Positions 1 through 6,802 of a stretch of DNA of 36,027 bases are shown here, piece after piece. The stretch is from a virus, in the IMG/VR virus record IMGVR_UViG_3300018067_000016, positions 1 through 36,027 of that record. The stretch is one strand, 5' to 3'. The translations under genes and the position numbers were made by a program. The notes below the pieces were generated by a model, which ran no database searches, was not told the origin of the DNA, and saw only the letters and a program-made list of their open reading frames with translations. Positions within the stretch are counted from its first letter, which is position 1; each line of letters starts with the position of its first letter.

Positions 1-186
1 AACGCCGGCCGTCTCGTCGGTGTCATACCACAGTTCGATGTTCGGATCGGGCGGCGCAGAGGTGCCCACCCACACGACATCGGTGGACCCACCAGCATGC
101 GCGTCGACGTACTGCTTGGTCGCAGCCTCCAGTGGATCTGTGGGGTCGGCGGGAAGCTGGATCGGAACGAGAGACTTACGGCTCAC
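1..186 (-). CDS. Tail-fibre-type protein, N-terminal part (cut by window edge)
   Basis: The frame opens with GTG at 186 and is still open at base 1, so only the first 62 residues are visible. They begin MSRKSLVPIQLPADP and contain PLEAATKQYVDAHAGG, a phrase typical of phage tail-fibre or appendage proteins, where 'ATKQYVD' often marks the join to a receptor-side module. The GTG overlaps the stop of the upstream 415-residue tail gene by four bases (GTGA), which supports both the start and translational coupling. The next residues (VVWVGTSAPPDPNIELWYDT) resemble short glycine/proline turns found in fibre repeats. The role is inferred from context and this phrase only. Confidence 0.7.
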   Translation of the reverse strand, partial: MSRKSLVPIQLPADPTDPLEAATKQYVDAHAGGSTDVVWVGTSAPPDPNIELWYDTDETAGV

Positions 187-1430
187 CCAACCACCACCGC
201 GGTGTACTCGCTGGCTGACGGGGCGACGGCGAAGCGCAGCGTGACGGTCTGCGTCGTCGTGCGCTCGACGTCACACTCGATGGTGTCCCATGGTGTGGTG
301 TTGCGGTACACGTTGACGGTCACGTCCCGTGAGTTGAGGTTGTGGGTGACCACCTGAGATGTCGCCCCGCCGATGGCGAAGTCGGCGTACTTGCGGGTGT
401 AGATGGAGTGGGTGTGGTCACTGCGTGCTGCAGTAGTAGCAGAGCCGGTGCCGGCGTACGCCACCGACACGGAGTCGGCACCGATGTTGAGGCTGCCGTC
501 AACGTTGATCACGTTGAAGATGGGGCCGGATGCCAGCAGGCCGTTGCCGGCGACGACGGTGTTCGTTCCACTGAACTGGACGAAGGGGAGAGGGGTCGTG
601 TTCAGCGTGATCGGTAGGTCAGCGGTGCAGGTCCAGCCAGTGTCGGCCTGGGTGGTGCCCAGCGCCACCATCAGCGACATGTTGGGGAACTTGGAAGCGG
701 CATCGGCGTCGGTCGTTCGCGTCCACGCACCAGCGGCGCAGAGGTAGATGCCGTTCTCTTGGGCCAACGTCTGGTTCTTGACGAGCACCCTGTCGTTGGC
801 GACGATGGAGATGCCATCGATGGTCTGCGGGGCCGAGAGGGTGATGTTGGCCGTCGTCGTCGCCCGAACAGGTGCAACCCAGGCCAGCCCAGCGGCGAGG
901 CTGTCGACGTAAGCCTTGTTCGCTGCGTCGGTCGAGTTGGTGGGCGTCGCCAGGCTGGTGATCTTCTGGCTGGCGAAGCTGACCGAGGTGTTCGGCGATG
1001 AGAAGTCACTGAGTTTGAGGAACTGGTGAGCAGTGACATCGTGGGCAGGCGTGCCATGGGTGTGGTCGGCGCGGGGAACGTTGGTCGACGCACCGTTGCT
1101 GCTGGCCGCACCGAACGTGGTCTGCGCTGTGACCGAGCCGAAACCCTCACGCCCATGCTTGTGGTCTTCACGGGCGTAGGTGGTAGCGACACCGACGACG
1201 CTGGTATCACTGACCGTCGACTGGGTGACTGTGGTGGCAGGGACCGCACCGGCACCACCCTGAGCAGCGACCCAGCCCGAGCCGTTGTACCAGTAGAGGA
1301 TGTTGCCGGTGGAGTCCATGTAGATCTGACCCTTGACCGGTGCCGATGGGGCCGACCCCAGGTTCTGGACGACGGCGTTCTGGAGTTCGTTCTTGGCCAG
1401 GTCGATGGCGGTGAGGAACTTGCGGGCCAT
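183..1430 (-). CDS. Tail fibre / minor tail protein with H-x-H repeats
   Basis: This is a 415-residue protein. The N-terminus contains GQIYMDSTGNILYWYNGSGWVAAQ (residues ~34-57, quoted in parts), a common opening of phage fibre and appendage proteins. Three similar phrases, YAREDHKHG, PRADHTHG and ARSDHTHS, carry D-H-x-H motifs. In T4-type fibres H-x-H motifs bind metal along the trimer axis, so the same is likely here. A middle stretch has STDAANKAYVDSLAAGLAW, again a fibre-like phrase. The ATG at 1430 has a GGAGAA ribosome site. It is followed by a coupled fibre gene (GTGA overlap) and preceded by another tail-associated gene, so it probably belongs to the host-recognition apparatus. No enzymatic motif is seen. 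Confidence 0.75.
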   Translation of the reverse strand: MARKFLTAIDLAKNELQNAVVQNLGSAPSAPVKGQIYMDSTGNILYWYNGSGWVAAQGGAGAVPATTVTQSTVSDTSVVGVATTYAREDHKHGREGFGSVTAQTTFGAASSNGASTNVPRADHTHGTPAHDVTAHQFLKLSDFSSPNTSVSFASQKITSLATPTNSTDAANKAYVDSLAAGLAWVAPVRATTTANITLSAPQTIDGISIVANDRVLVKNQTLAQENGIYLCAAGAWTRTTDADAASKFPNMSLMVALGTTQADTGWTCTADLPITLNTTPLPFVQFSGTNTVVAGNGLLASGPIFNVINVDGSLNIGADSVSVAYAGTGSATTAARSDHTHSIYTRKYADFAIGGATSQVVTHNLNSRDVTVNVYRNTTPWDTIECDVERTTTQTVTLRFAVAPSASEYTAVVVG

Positions 1431-1439
1431 GGCGTTCTC

Positions 1440-1964
1440 CTATGACAGGTACGCGATGCCGCTGAAGGCAGCGCTGAAAGTCAAGACGACTCGGGTGATT
1501 AGGGGGTAGGTGATGTTCCCGTCGACCGCGTCGCCAGCGCTGTCGACCACGGTGACGTTGGGGCGGAAGGTAAGACCGTGGTCGATCGTCCAGGTCGACG
1601 CCGAGGTCGACTGGTTGTGGACGTAGGCCAGAGCACCGCCACCACCACCCGAGAGCGTCGCCCACTGGGCGTTGTAGTCAGTGGCGTCGATCTTGGTCAG
1701 CGCCTGGCCGGCAGTGCCGCCAGCTGGCAGGCCATTGGTGGCCTCGCCACCTCCACCGCCACCTGTCTCGCCGTGCCACACCGGGAAGGCAGGGTCCCCA
1801 CTACGGAACGTGACCCACCCCATGCCCACGGCAGTAGGTCGTGCTCCGACGAACTCGGTGACGATGACGCCGGCCTCGCCGTAGACCTGGGGGATCTGGA
1901 CGGTCACTGCTGCCGTCTCGATCTTCACCGCCTTGGCTCGGTACAGACCGGGGAAGGTCGCCAT
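1440..1964 (-). CDS. Tail-associated protein, glycine-rich
   Basis: This 174-residue protein has a beta-rich N-terminal part (MATFPGLYRAKAVKIETAAV) and two glycine runs (GETGGGGGGEA and LSGGGGGALAYVHNQ) that look like flexible joints. The C-terminal part, STSASTWTIDHGLTFRPNVTVVDSAGDAV, resembles the phage fibre-tip type in which 'W.I.H.L...P.V.V.D..G' is recurrent. Together with its place just upstream of two fibre genes it is probably a small tail or fibre-tip subunit. The ATG at 1964 lies three bases after the preceding stop, with AGGT as a modest ribosome site. Function is inferred from context; no catalytic residues are apparent. Confidence 0.65.
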   Translation of the reverse strand: MATFPGLYRAKAVKIETAAVTVQIPQVYGEAGVIVTEFVGARPTAVGMGWVTFRSGDPAFPVWHGETGGGGGGEATNGLPAGGTAGQALTKIDATDYNAQWATLSGGGGGALAYVHNQSTSASTWTIDHGLTFRPNVTVVDSAGDAVDGNITYPLITRVVLTFSAAFSGIAYLS

Positions 1965-1966
1965 CG

Positions 1967-2374
1967 CTACCTCATGTAGAGGCGGAACGTCTGGGCGCTG
2001 ATCTCCCCGCCGTTGTCACCTGGGACGTTGTCGAACCCGATGGCGCAGCCGAGGTCGACGCCACGCACTGCGACGTAGCCCCGGGCGATGGCGATGGCCT
2101 TGCAGGCCTGACCGACTGCGCCGGCACCGATGGCCCGGATCGTCGGCATCTTCAGGTCGTTGAAGATGTAGCCCTGGATGGCGAAGGCGAGCGACTGCGG
2201 GGTGGTCGTGCCCTTGACCATGATGAGGCCCTCGGTGTCCTCGTCGGGATCGAGGCGCGAGAACATGGCTCGCTCGGCAGGACCAGGTTCGGGACGCGGT
2301 CGACGGGGTCGGTGATTGGGTGGTGCCACGCTTGGCGTGACCAGGTTCCAGCGATCCACGATCGGATCATCCAC
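1967..2374 (-). CDS. SpoVS-family (stage V sporulation protein S-like) protein
   Basis: Residues ~52-135 of this 135-residue protein match the SpoVS fold closely: IRAIGAGAVGQACKAIAIA, then RGYVAVRGVDLGCAIGF and a final short strand. The same order, I.AIGAGA.nQA.KA.AIARG...GVDL, occurs in bacterial SpoVS, a small dimeric Alba-like protein proposed to bind nucleic acid and known to affect sporulation or septation. Unlike the roughly 86-residue cellular proteins it has a proline/arginine-rich N-terminal extension of about 50 residues (PPNHRPRRPRPEPGP), probably disordered and basic. The start is GTG at 2374, eight bases after GAGGAG. It stands between the replication genes and the tail-fibre genes. 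Family assignment is strong; its role in the phage is unknown. Confidence 0.85.
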   Translation of the reverse strand: MDDPIVDRWNLVTPSVAPPNHRPRRPRPEPGPAERAMFSRLDPDEDTEGLIMVKGTTTPQSLAFAIQGYIFNDLKMPTIRAIGAGAVGQACKAIAIARGYVAVRGVDLGCAIGFDNVPGDNGGEISAQTFRLYMR

Positions 2375-2387
2375 GGCGAGTGCTCCT

Positions 2388-2402
2388 CAGGTCGTTGACC
2401 TG
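2388..2402. repeat. Small hairpin upstream of the SpoVS-like gene
   Basis: A perfect 6-bp inverted repeat, CAGGTC-GTT-GACCTG, lies in the 41-base gap between the RuvC-like gene and the SpoVS-like gene, directly upstream of the GAGGAG ribosome site. There is no T-tract, so it is a weak terminator at best. It could tune translation of the SpoVS-like gene. Confidence 0.4.
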
Positions 2403-2415
2403 GGAACCGACCGTA

Positions 2416-2952
2416 TCAGTGGAGGGCCAGCGGAGGTGGCTTCTTGCTGCGGCGCAGCTGCTCACCGTTCTCGCTCATCCACCACGCCGCCAGCAGTGCA
2501 GCCTCGGCGCGGCCATCATCCTTGACCCGCTTGAAGTCGTCGGCCCGAGACGGCCAGCGCTCACTGGCACGCCGACGAGACAGCGTCTTGTCCGAGGTGA
2601 GGCTGGCCTTGCGCTTCCACACCGAGGGCGAGACGTAGACGGTGCGTATCTCCAGCGTCGCCAGGGTGCCGACGATGATGCCGTAGTTCACGCCGTAGTT
2701 GAAGGCCCCAGCGGTACCGCGGCTCCGCTCTGCACCGGCACCCACGCGGGGCATGATCTGAGCCTGCTCGACCACCGCAACGAGGACCGGTCCATATCCC
2801 TCTATCAAACGGGGCAGCAGCGCGGCGTTGACGATCTTGCCGAGCCGCGGCATGTCCTCTAGCTCCTCGACGGCACCGCTCTCGGTGTGGAGGAAGGCGA
2901 GCGCTCCCGTCAACCCGGGGTCGATGCCCAAGACCCTGGTGCCGCGGGTCAC
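2416..2952 (-). CDS. RuvC-like Holliday junction resolvase
   Basis: This 178-residue protein has the RNase H-like resolvase layout: strand 1 with LGIDPGLTGALAF (D11), a second acidic site in VAVVEQAQ (E62), and a C-terminal VKDDGRAEAALLAAWW with D145/D146 and E150 that supplies the last metal ligands. RuvC-type enzymes cut four-way junctions symmetrically. In phages they resolve branched replication intermediates before packaging. Length is close to cellular RuvC (about 173). It is coupled to the upstream gene by an ATGA overlap and lies in the same operon as an Hjc-like resolvase and a Cas4-like nuclease. One copy of the dispersed ATAT motif falls in its codons 50-53. Confidence 0.85.
   Translation of the reverse strand: MTRGTRVLGIDPGLTGALAFLHTESGAVEELEDMPRLGKIVNAALLPRLIEGYGPVLVAVVEQAQIMPRVGAGAERSRGTAGAFNYGVNYGIIVGTLATLEIRTVYVSPSVWKRKASLTSDKTLSRRRASERWPSRADDFKRVKDDGRAEAALLAAWWMSENGEQLRRSKKPPPLALH
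2794..2805. repeat. Dispersed ATAT motif, copy in RuvC-like gene
   Basis: ATATCCCTCTAT; codes for L-I-E-G-Y with the unusual Ile codon ATA. Confidence 0.5.
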
Positions 2953-3440
2953 GGGGACCAGCGCATCGAACGACGCTCCACCGGGTCACGCCCGAGGCGA
3001 CGGCTCAACTCACGCGAGATCAGCTGGGCGCAGCGCTCGCAGTTGCCGTACACCACAGCGGTCAGCTTGCGCTGTGCATAGGCGACGAGCAAGTCCTGCT
3101 TGGCCCGGTCGATCGCCGGGTCCGTCGCCTGCTGGGCACGCGACAGGGTCACCTTGTCCTTGGCCGCACCCCAGTTCATCACCATGTGCTCGGCCTCCAT
3201 CCGCTTGACGGTGGCCTCGGCCTTCTCCTCTGCGACCTCGGCCTCTGCGAACTGGTAGGCGGCGTAGTTCTGCCACTGCACGAACTGGCTGAACAGCGCC
3301 ATCATCGTGGTGTCATCGACGCCGGTCAGATCGGGAGGGATCTCCGGGATATCAAACTGCGGTCGCCCGAAGAGTGGCTCGACGTTTGCCAAGCTTGGAC
3401 CGCTGGACCCGGGCGGGGGCGGGCGCTTCGACTTCGGCAT
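2949..3440 (-). CDS. Conserved-looking phage protein of unknown function between Cas4 and RuvC genes
   Basis: I chose the ATG at 3440 because GGAGGAGAACC directly precedes it; a longer open frame reaches 3563 but has no ribosome site and poor-quality residues. The 163-residue product starts MPKSKRPPPPGSSG, then has a helical part (FVQWQNYAAYQFAEAEVAEEKAE, residues ~54-76) that may form a coiled coil, and ends with a basic helix and a C-x2-C pair (YGNCERCAQLISRELSRR). It overlaps the end of the Cas4-like gene by 89 bases, with disordered tails on both sides, and couples by ATGA to the RuvC-like gene. Position suggests a recombination accessory role, but I do not recognise the family. Confidence 0.6.
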   Translation of the reverse strand: MPKSKRPPPPGSSGPSLANVEPLFGRPQFDIPEIPPDLTGVDDTTMMALFSQFVQWQNYAAYQFAEAEVAEEKAEATVKRMEAEHMVMNWGAAKDKVTLSRAQQATDPAIDRAKQDLLVAYAQRKLTAVVYGNCERCAQLISRELSRRLGRDPVERRSMRWSP

Positions 3441-4350
3441 GGTTCTCCTCCAGTTCCCAGCATGTGCTCCGGTACACGCAGGAGGAGCAGACCTTGTCGC
3501 CCGGTGCCTTGGCCCATATCGGCCTATCCGGTGCGATGCCGGCACGAATCCCCTGCGCCACATCCTTCGCCGTCTCCAGGACGGGAGCGATGAATGACTT
3601 ATTGTAGTCGACCACGAACTCCTTGGTCGCCTGCGTGAACTTGCTCTCGTACACGAAGATGATGCGCTCGTACGCCGGCCACGCCATCCACAGGTACAGC
3701 TGACCCTGTCGCATGTGGGAGCCGAAGGGGTGGCTGATGGAGAACCAGATGTCCTCGGCCGGCTTGCCGTCCAGGTACTGCTGGTAGAGCCGGGGTGCTT
3801 CGAACCGCAGGGTGCCCAGGCCGATGCTCTTGATCTCCACCAGCGCCTTGTCCTCGGGGAGGTGGACGGCGGCGTCGGCGTGGCCCTCCACCATGAAGTT
3901 GTTGTGGCGCAGCGGGTACTCCTTGTACTCCAGGCGCAGGCTCTGGCAGAACTGGCACTCCGCTGGGGACATGGCGTACCACTGGTGGCCGCACGACATG
4001 CAGTGCCACCAGCCGACGAGCACGCCCATCTCCCAGAACCACTGCTGCCACTTGGCGTGGATGGCGTGGCCCTCGGAGAAGACGTTGCTCATCCTGAAGC
4101 TGGGGTTGGCCTTGGACACCTTGCCGACCGGCGCTCCGGTGATGGCGTAGTAGTCGTGCCGGCCGCACCAGTCGGTCTTCGCCATGTCACTGGGGTGCAT
4201 GTGCTTGGACGAGTGGTCGTCGGGCCGGCCACCCGTCGCCGTCTTCATGACGTGGCGCTCCACCTGGGGGAGCAGCAGGCCACTGCTGGACTTGTACGTC
4301 CCCTTCAGTCGCTGCAGTGCTGAGTCACGGATCTCCCGGGGCAAAGTCAT
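3352..4350 (-). CDS. Cas4/RecB-type PD-(D/E)XK exonuclease
   Basis: This 332-residue protein has the Cas4 arrangement: one early cysteine (DWCGRH, C62), helix GHAIHAKW (H95/H98), nuclease core GHADAAV (D159) and LVEIKSIG (E172-I-K174), then MRQGQLYLW (Q217), and a C-terminal trio C288-x2-C291-x5-C297 (VCSSCVYRSTCW). C62 plus the trio would hold a 4Fe-4S cluster. Cas4 enzymes resect DNA ends. No CRISPR array or cas1 is in the window, so this is the phage recombination type. Between residues 117 and 135 a second C-x2-C/C-x2-C pair (CMSCG, CQFC) forms an inserted zinc ribbon, unusual for plain Cas4. It overlaps the Hjc-like gene upstream by 26 bases. Confidence 0.8.
   Translation of the reverse strand: MTLPREIRDSALQRLKGTYKSSSGLLLPQVERHVMKTATGGRPDDHSSKHMHPSDMAKTDWCGRHDYYAITGAPVGKVSKANPSFRMSNVFSEGHAIHAKWQQWFWEMGVLVGWWHCMSCGHQWYAMSPAECQFCQSLRLEYKEYPLRHNNFMVEGHADAAVHLPEDKALVEIKSIGLGTLRFEAPRLYQQYLDGKPAEDIWFSISHPFGSHMRQGQLYLWMAWPAYERIIFVYESKFTQATKEFVVDYNKSFIAPVLETAKDVAQGIRAGIAPDRPIWAKAPGDKVCSSCVYRSTCWELEENHAEVEAPAPARVQRSKLGKRRATLRATAV
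3516..3527. repeat. Dispersed ATAT motif, copy in Cas4-like gene
   Basis: ATATCGGCCTAT; codes for R-P-I-W with ATA for Ile. Closely like the copy at 10134. Confidence 0.5.
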
Positions 4351-4618
4351 CCTCTTCGATCAGGACCAGGCGACGCTTCTTCTTGCCCAGTGTGATGTGC
4401 AGTGCTGGTATCCGACCGTCCATCAGGGCGTGCCTGCGGAGCGCCTCCCAGTCGTCCTCCTTGATCGTGTACTGGCGGTTGCCGGTGGTCTTCTGCTCCC
4501 ATAACACGCCGGCCTCCCGGACGTCGTTGCGCTTGGACCATCCGCTGCCGCTGCCTGGCTGACGGACACCGCCACGGCGCTTGGCCAGGCGGTGCTCCTC
4601 CTTCTCCCACTCCTTCAA
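4325..4618 (-). CDS. Hjc-like / PD-(D/E)XK Holliday junction resolvase
   Basis: The 97-residue product has the signature of small archaeal-Hjc-type nucleases: an N-terminal acidic helix ending LAKRRGG, then QPGSGSGWSKRNDVRE (D32) and LWEQKTTGNRQYTI with E41-x-K43, and a final basic strand (GKKKRRLVLIEEDDF). The catalytic set is thus E5/E8, D32, E41 and K43. Such enzymes cleave Holliday junctions or act as single-domain structure-specific nucleases. The start appears to be TTG at 4618, overlapping the stop of the 46-residue gene upstream (TTGA); no ATG or GTG is available in frame. It is about as short as the family gets. Confidence 0.7.
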   Translation of the reverse strand: MKEWEKEEHRLAKRRGGVRQPGSGSGWSKRNDVREAGVLWEQKTTGNRQYTIKEDDWEALRRHALMDGRIPALHITLGKKKRRLVLIEEDDFAPGDP

Positions 4619-4755
4619 TCCTCATCCCAGTAGCCGTCACCTGGATCGGTGCCGTCGATGCCGTGGACAGGGCAGGTCAAGTCAGCGATGCGGAAGCCAC
4701 CTGTGTCACCGAACCACGGACAGGTGCAGTCTTCGGGGCGTGGGTCATCACTCAT
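4615..4755 (-). CDS. 46-residue cysteine-containing small protein
   Basis: A short gene reads MSDDPRPEDCTCPWFGDTGG, then FRIADLTCPVHGIDGTDPGD and a tyrosine/acidic tail. The C-T-C-P and T-C-P-V-H elements are the kind that bind a single zinc; 'CPVHG' endings are common in tiny actinophage proteins. The ATG at 4755 overlaps the preceding gene by eight bases (ATGAGTGA) and its stop overlaps the next start (TTGA). This exact fit into the operon is the best evidence that it is real. Function is unknown. Confidence 0.65.
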   Translation of the reverse strand: MSDDPRPEDCTCPWFGDTGGFRIADLTCPVHGIDGTDPGDGYWDED

Positions 4756-4972
4756 CGTCCAGCCACACGATCCGAGTCTTGCCACCGTGGCCGTGGACGT
4801 GTTCGATCGACTCCATGCCCTTCTCGTAGTGGACGACGCTTGACGGCCACTGGCTGACCCAGTGCAGCACGGCCACGTCGTCAGAGAAGAGGATGCCCTC
4901 GGCCACGACGCCGGTCCCCGAGATGCCGGTGACGTCCTCGTCGCGGTGCAGTTCGAACCGTCGCGCCGTCAT
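4748..4972 (-). CDS. Small conserved-type phage protein, unknown function
   Basis: The 74-residue product reads FELHRDEDVTGISGTGVVAEG near the start and VVHYEKGMESIEHVHGHGGKTRIVWLDDE (in parts) at the end. The two blocks, DV-GISGTG-VAEG and HGHGGKT-I-W, resemble a small all-beta family that I associate with actinobacterial phages and genomes. No enzymatic motif is evident, although the H-G-H pair could bind metal. ATG at 4972 overlaps the preceding stop by four bases. Calling it hypothetical is safest. Confidence 0.65.
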   Translation of the reverse strand: MTARRFELHRDEDVTGISGTGVVAEGILFSDDVAVLHWVSQWPSSVVHYEKGMESIEHVHGHGGKTRIVWLDDE

Positions 4973-5244
4973 GCCCTACTCCAAATCTTGCCGCACCTCA
5001 CGCACGTCACCAGGTCTTCCGAGAGTTCGCTGCGCTCGGTCGTGGGATGCGGGCAGAGCTTCTGAGTGGCCTCCCGCTCGGCTACCGCCATGGCATTGGC
5101 GAACCAGCCGACCATCGTTCCCGGGTCGACACAGGGAGTCGTCCTTCCCTCCAGTTCTTCCTTCCTGATGTCGTAGCCATCGAAGATGCGGCAGAACTCC
5201 TCGGCCCACACCATCGCGTCAGTGGTTTCGAGCAGCGTGCTCAT
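4969..5244 (-). CDS. Small zinc-ribbon-like protein
   Basis: This 91-residue protein has an N-terminal helical part (WAEEFCRIFDGYDIRKEELE), a middle VDPGTMVGWFANAMAVAERE, and a C-terminal C-P-H ... C-V-R-C-G-K-I-W. The last segment (residues ~73-88) looks like a minimal zinc ribbon (LCPHPTTERS ... TCVRCGKIWS). The arrangement 'variable helix plus CPH/CxxCGKxW' is frequent in small actinophage proteins. It couples to recA upstream and to the 74-residue gene downstream through ATGA overlaps, so it is co-translated with the recombination genes. Role unknown; nucleic-acid contact is a reasonable guess. Confidence 0.65.
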   Translation of the reverse strand: MSTLLETTDAMVWAEEFCRIFDGYDIRKEELEGRTTPCVDPGTMVGWFANAMAVAEREATQKLCPHPTTERSELSEDLVTCVRCGKIWSRA

Positions 5245-6299
5245 GCCTTCTTCACCTTCTTGCTCTTGGTGGGTAGGGGTGGAGGTGGCGGCGGGGTGTC
5301 ACCGAGCACCAGCTTGCGGACCTCGTCTTCGATGGTGGCCTGCAGGTCCAGGTCCTCACGCATGGAGGCCAGCACTGGCTCCTTGCCGTTCCACTTCTGG
5401 CCGGCGTAGTGGTACCAAGCACCCTGCCGGGTGATGATGTCGTAGGTCAGGGCGATCGCCCACAGCTGGGACGCCAGGTCGTAGTCGCCCTTCTGGAAGG
5501 GTCCGTAGTTGGTGAAGTAGAAGGGCGTGACGCCGACACGCATCGGCGGGGCCGTCTTGTTCTTCATCGCCAGCGCCTTGATGACGAGGCCGACCTTGTT
5601 CTTGCCGGCATCCAGCAGCCACTCGTCGCGCACCACCTCGACGCGGATGAAGTAGCTGAAGTTCTTGCCCTTCCCACCTGGGGTGGTCCGAGGGTCGCCG
5701 TACATCACCCCGATGCGGTCCCGCCACTGGTTGATGATGAGGCACAGGCAGTCGCGCTCGTCCACGGTGCGGCGCTGGGACTTGGGTGACTTCCGCATCA
5801 GCTTGTTGGTGAGGCGAGCACCCAGGCCAGGGAGCGAATCGCCCATCGCCCCCTCGCCCTCACCGCTGGGGATCAGAGCCGGGTAGGAGTCCAGCACGAT
5901 GGCGTCCACCGACTGAGCGTCGAGGGCTTCCAGCATGATCGTGTAGGCGTCCTCCATCACGTTGGTCAGGGCCAGCACCACGCGGGTGGTGTCGACGCCA
6001 AGCTCCTCGGCCCACTCCTTGTTGAAGTCCTCCGAGGCAACCCACAGCACCTGGTAGTCCGGGTTGATCATCATGTTGGCGGCGATGGTCTTCAGGACCA
6101 TGACCGTCTTGCCGTGGGATTCCAGGCCGATGATCTCATTCCAAACGTTCAGCGGCCAGCCCCCACCGAGGGCCAGGTCGAACGACAGTGAGCCAGTGGT
6201 GGCTCGGCGGAAGGTCGGGATCTCGCTGGCGTACACCAGCACCTCGGCCTTCATCTCCTTGTTGACCTGAGCGATCAGTGCGTCCACGGCGGTGGTCAT
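5241..6299 (-). CDS. recA: RecA-type recombinase
   Basis: The 352-residue length equals that of bacterial RecA. Residues ~31-50 (RATTGSLSFDLALGGGWPLN) match the RecA core opening. Walker A is GLESHGKT (residues 58-65, with H in place of the usual S), and Walker B is in DAIVLDSYPALIP. The loop preceding the C-terminal domain has GGKGKNFSYFIRVEV, equivalent to RecA's GGNALKFYASVR. A lysine-rich tail (TKSKKVKKA) replaces the acidic tail of E. coli RecA. It would form filaments on ssDNA and drive strand exchange for recombination-dependent replication. ATG at 6299 follows GGGGGACAC, and a promoter plus leader hairpin precede it. Confidence 0.9.
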   Translation of the reverse strand: MTTAVDALIAQVNKEMKAEVLVYASEIPTFRRATTGSLSFDLALGGGWPLNVWNEIIGLESHGKTVMVLKTIAANMMINPDYQVLWVASEDFNKEWAEELGVDTTRVVLALTNVMEDAYTIMLEALDAQSVDAIVLDSYPALIPSGEGEGAMGDSLPGLGARLTNKLMRKSPKSQRRTVDERDCLCLIINQWRDRIGVMYGDPRTTPGGKGKNFSYFIRVEVVRDEWLLDAGKNKVGLVIKALAMKNKTAPPMRVGVTPFYFTNYGPFQKGDYDLASQLWAIALTYDIITRQGAWYHYAGQKWNGKEPVLASMREDLDLQATIEDEVRKLVLGDTPPPPPPLPTKSKKVKKA

Positions 6300-6318
6300 G
6301 TGTCCCCCAACAGAAAGG

Positions 6319-6361
6319 ACGGGTGAAGGAGCAGCTTCCGCCGTCGCTCTCCCTCACCCGT
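6319..6361 (-). promoter_or_regulatory. Leader hairpin in the recA 5' untranslated region
   Basis: Arms 6319-6331 and 6349-6361 pair at 12 of 13 positions around a 17-base loop. The structure would start within about five bases of the predicted transcription start and end about 20 bases before the recA ribosome site. A strong stem at the very 5' end of an mRNA usually protects it from decay; attenuation is an alternative. Confidence 0.55.
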
Positions 6362-6372
6362 CTTCGGTGCCA

Positions 6373-6401
6373 AAGTTATCGAAGCGTAGGCGGATACGCA
6401 A
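6373..6401 (-). promoter_or_regulatory. Promoter for recA
   Basis: Read leftward, TTGCGT (6401-6396), a 17-base spacer and TAACTT (6378-6373) make a good housekeeping-sigma promoter in the gap between the 127-residue zinc-protein gene and recA. The start point would fall near 6366, giving a leader of about 67 bases that contains the hairpin at 6319-6361. Confidence 0.6.
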
Positions 6402-6418
6402 CTCATGAATGTGTTATT

Positions 6419-6802
6419 TCAGCCGGGTTGCCAGGACGAGGCCATCCCCTGCTGGAACATCCCGTTGTACCCGCAGTCGAAGCAGTGCGGAGCCGGTGGA
6501 GGGCCGCGACGAACGCCCTCCCCGGTCCTGCTGTAGTAGCGGTTGCTCCCGCACTCAGGGCACGGCTCGGCGTCGATCTTGTGGGCCTTGCCGCCCCGCC
6601 AGGTCGTCATCGCCCCCCACAGGTTGTCGATCGTCACCTTGGGCGGTGCCTGCTGAACCTGCTGCTGCGGCTGCTGGAACTGCTGGTTCTGTGGGTAGCC
6701 ACCCGGGACATAGCCAGGAGGAGGCTGCTGGGGCTGGGGGCGCGCCGGCTGCTGGCGCTGCCCGCCGAACTTGCGGGCGTACCACCCGGAGGAATCGCTC
6801 AT
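6419..6802 (-). CDS. Q/P-rich protein with C-terminal zinc ribbon
   Basis: This is a 127-residue protein in two parts. Residues 1-~52 are a glutamine/proline-rich, disordered segment (QQPARPQPQQPPPGYVPGGY and following). Residues ~75-115 hold a four-cysteine ribbon, CPECGSNRYYSRTGEG ... HCFDCGYN. A disordered linker attached to a nucleic-acid-binding ribbon resembles replication accessory or ssDNA-binding adaptors, but no family is recognised. ATG at 6802 overlaps the preceding gene (ATGA). It is the last gene before the recA promoter. Confidence 0.6.
   Translation of the reverse strand: MSDSSGWYARKFGGQRQQPARPQPQQPPPGYVPGGYPQNQQFQQPQQQVQQAPPKVTIDNLWGAMTTWRGGKAHKIDAEPCPECGSNRYYSRTGEGVRRGPPPAPHCFDCGYNGMFQQGMASSWQPG

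Noticed and set aside
3352-4350. Sign of a phage CRISPR-Cas system because of the Cas4-like gene
   Set aside because: No repeat-spacer array and no cas1, cas2 or effector gene is present; the gene lies among recombination genes.
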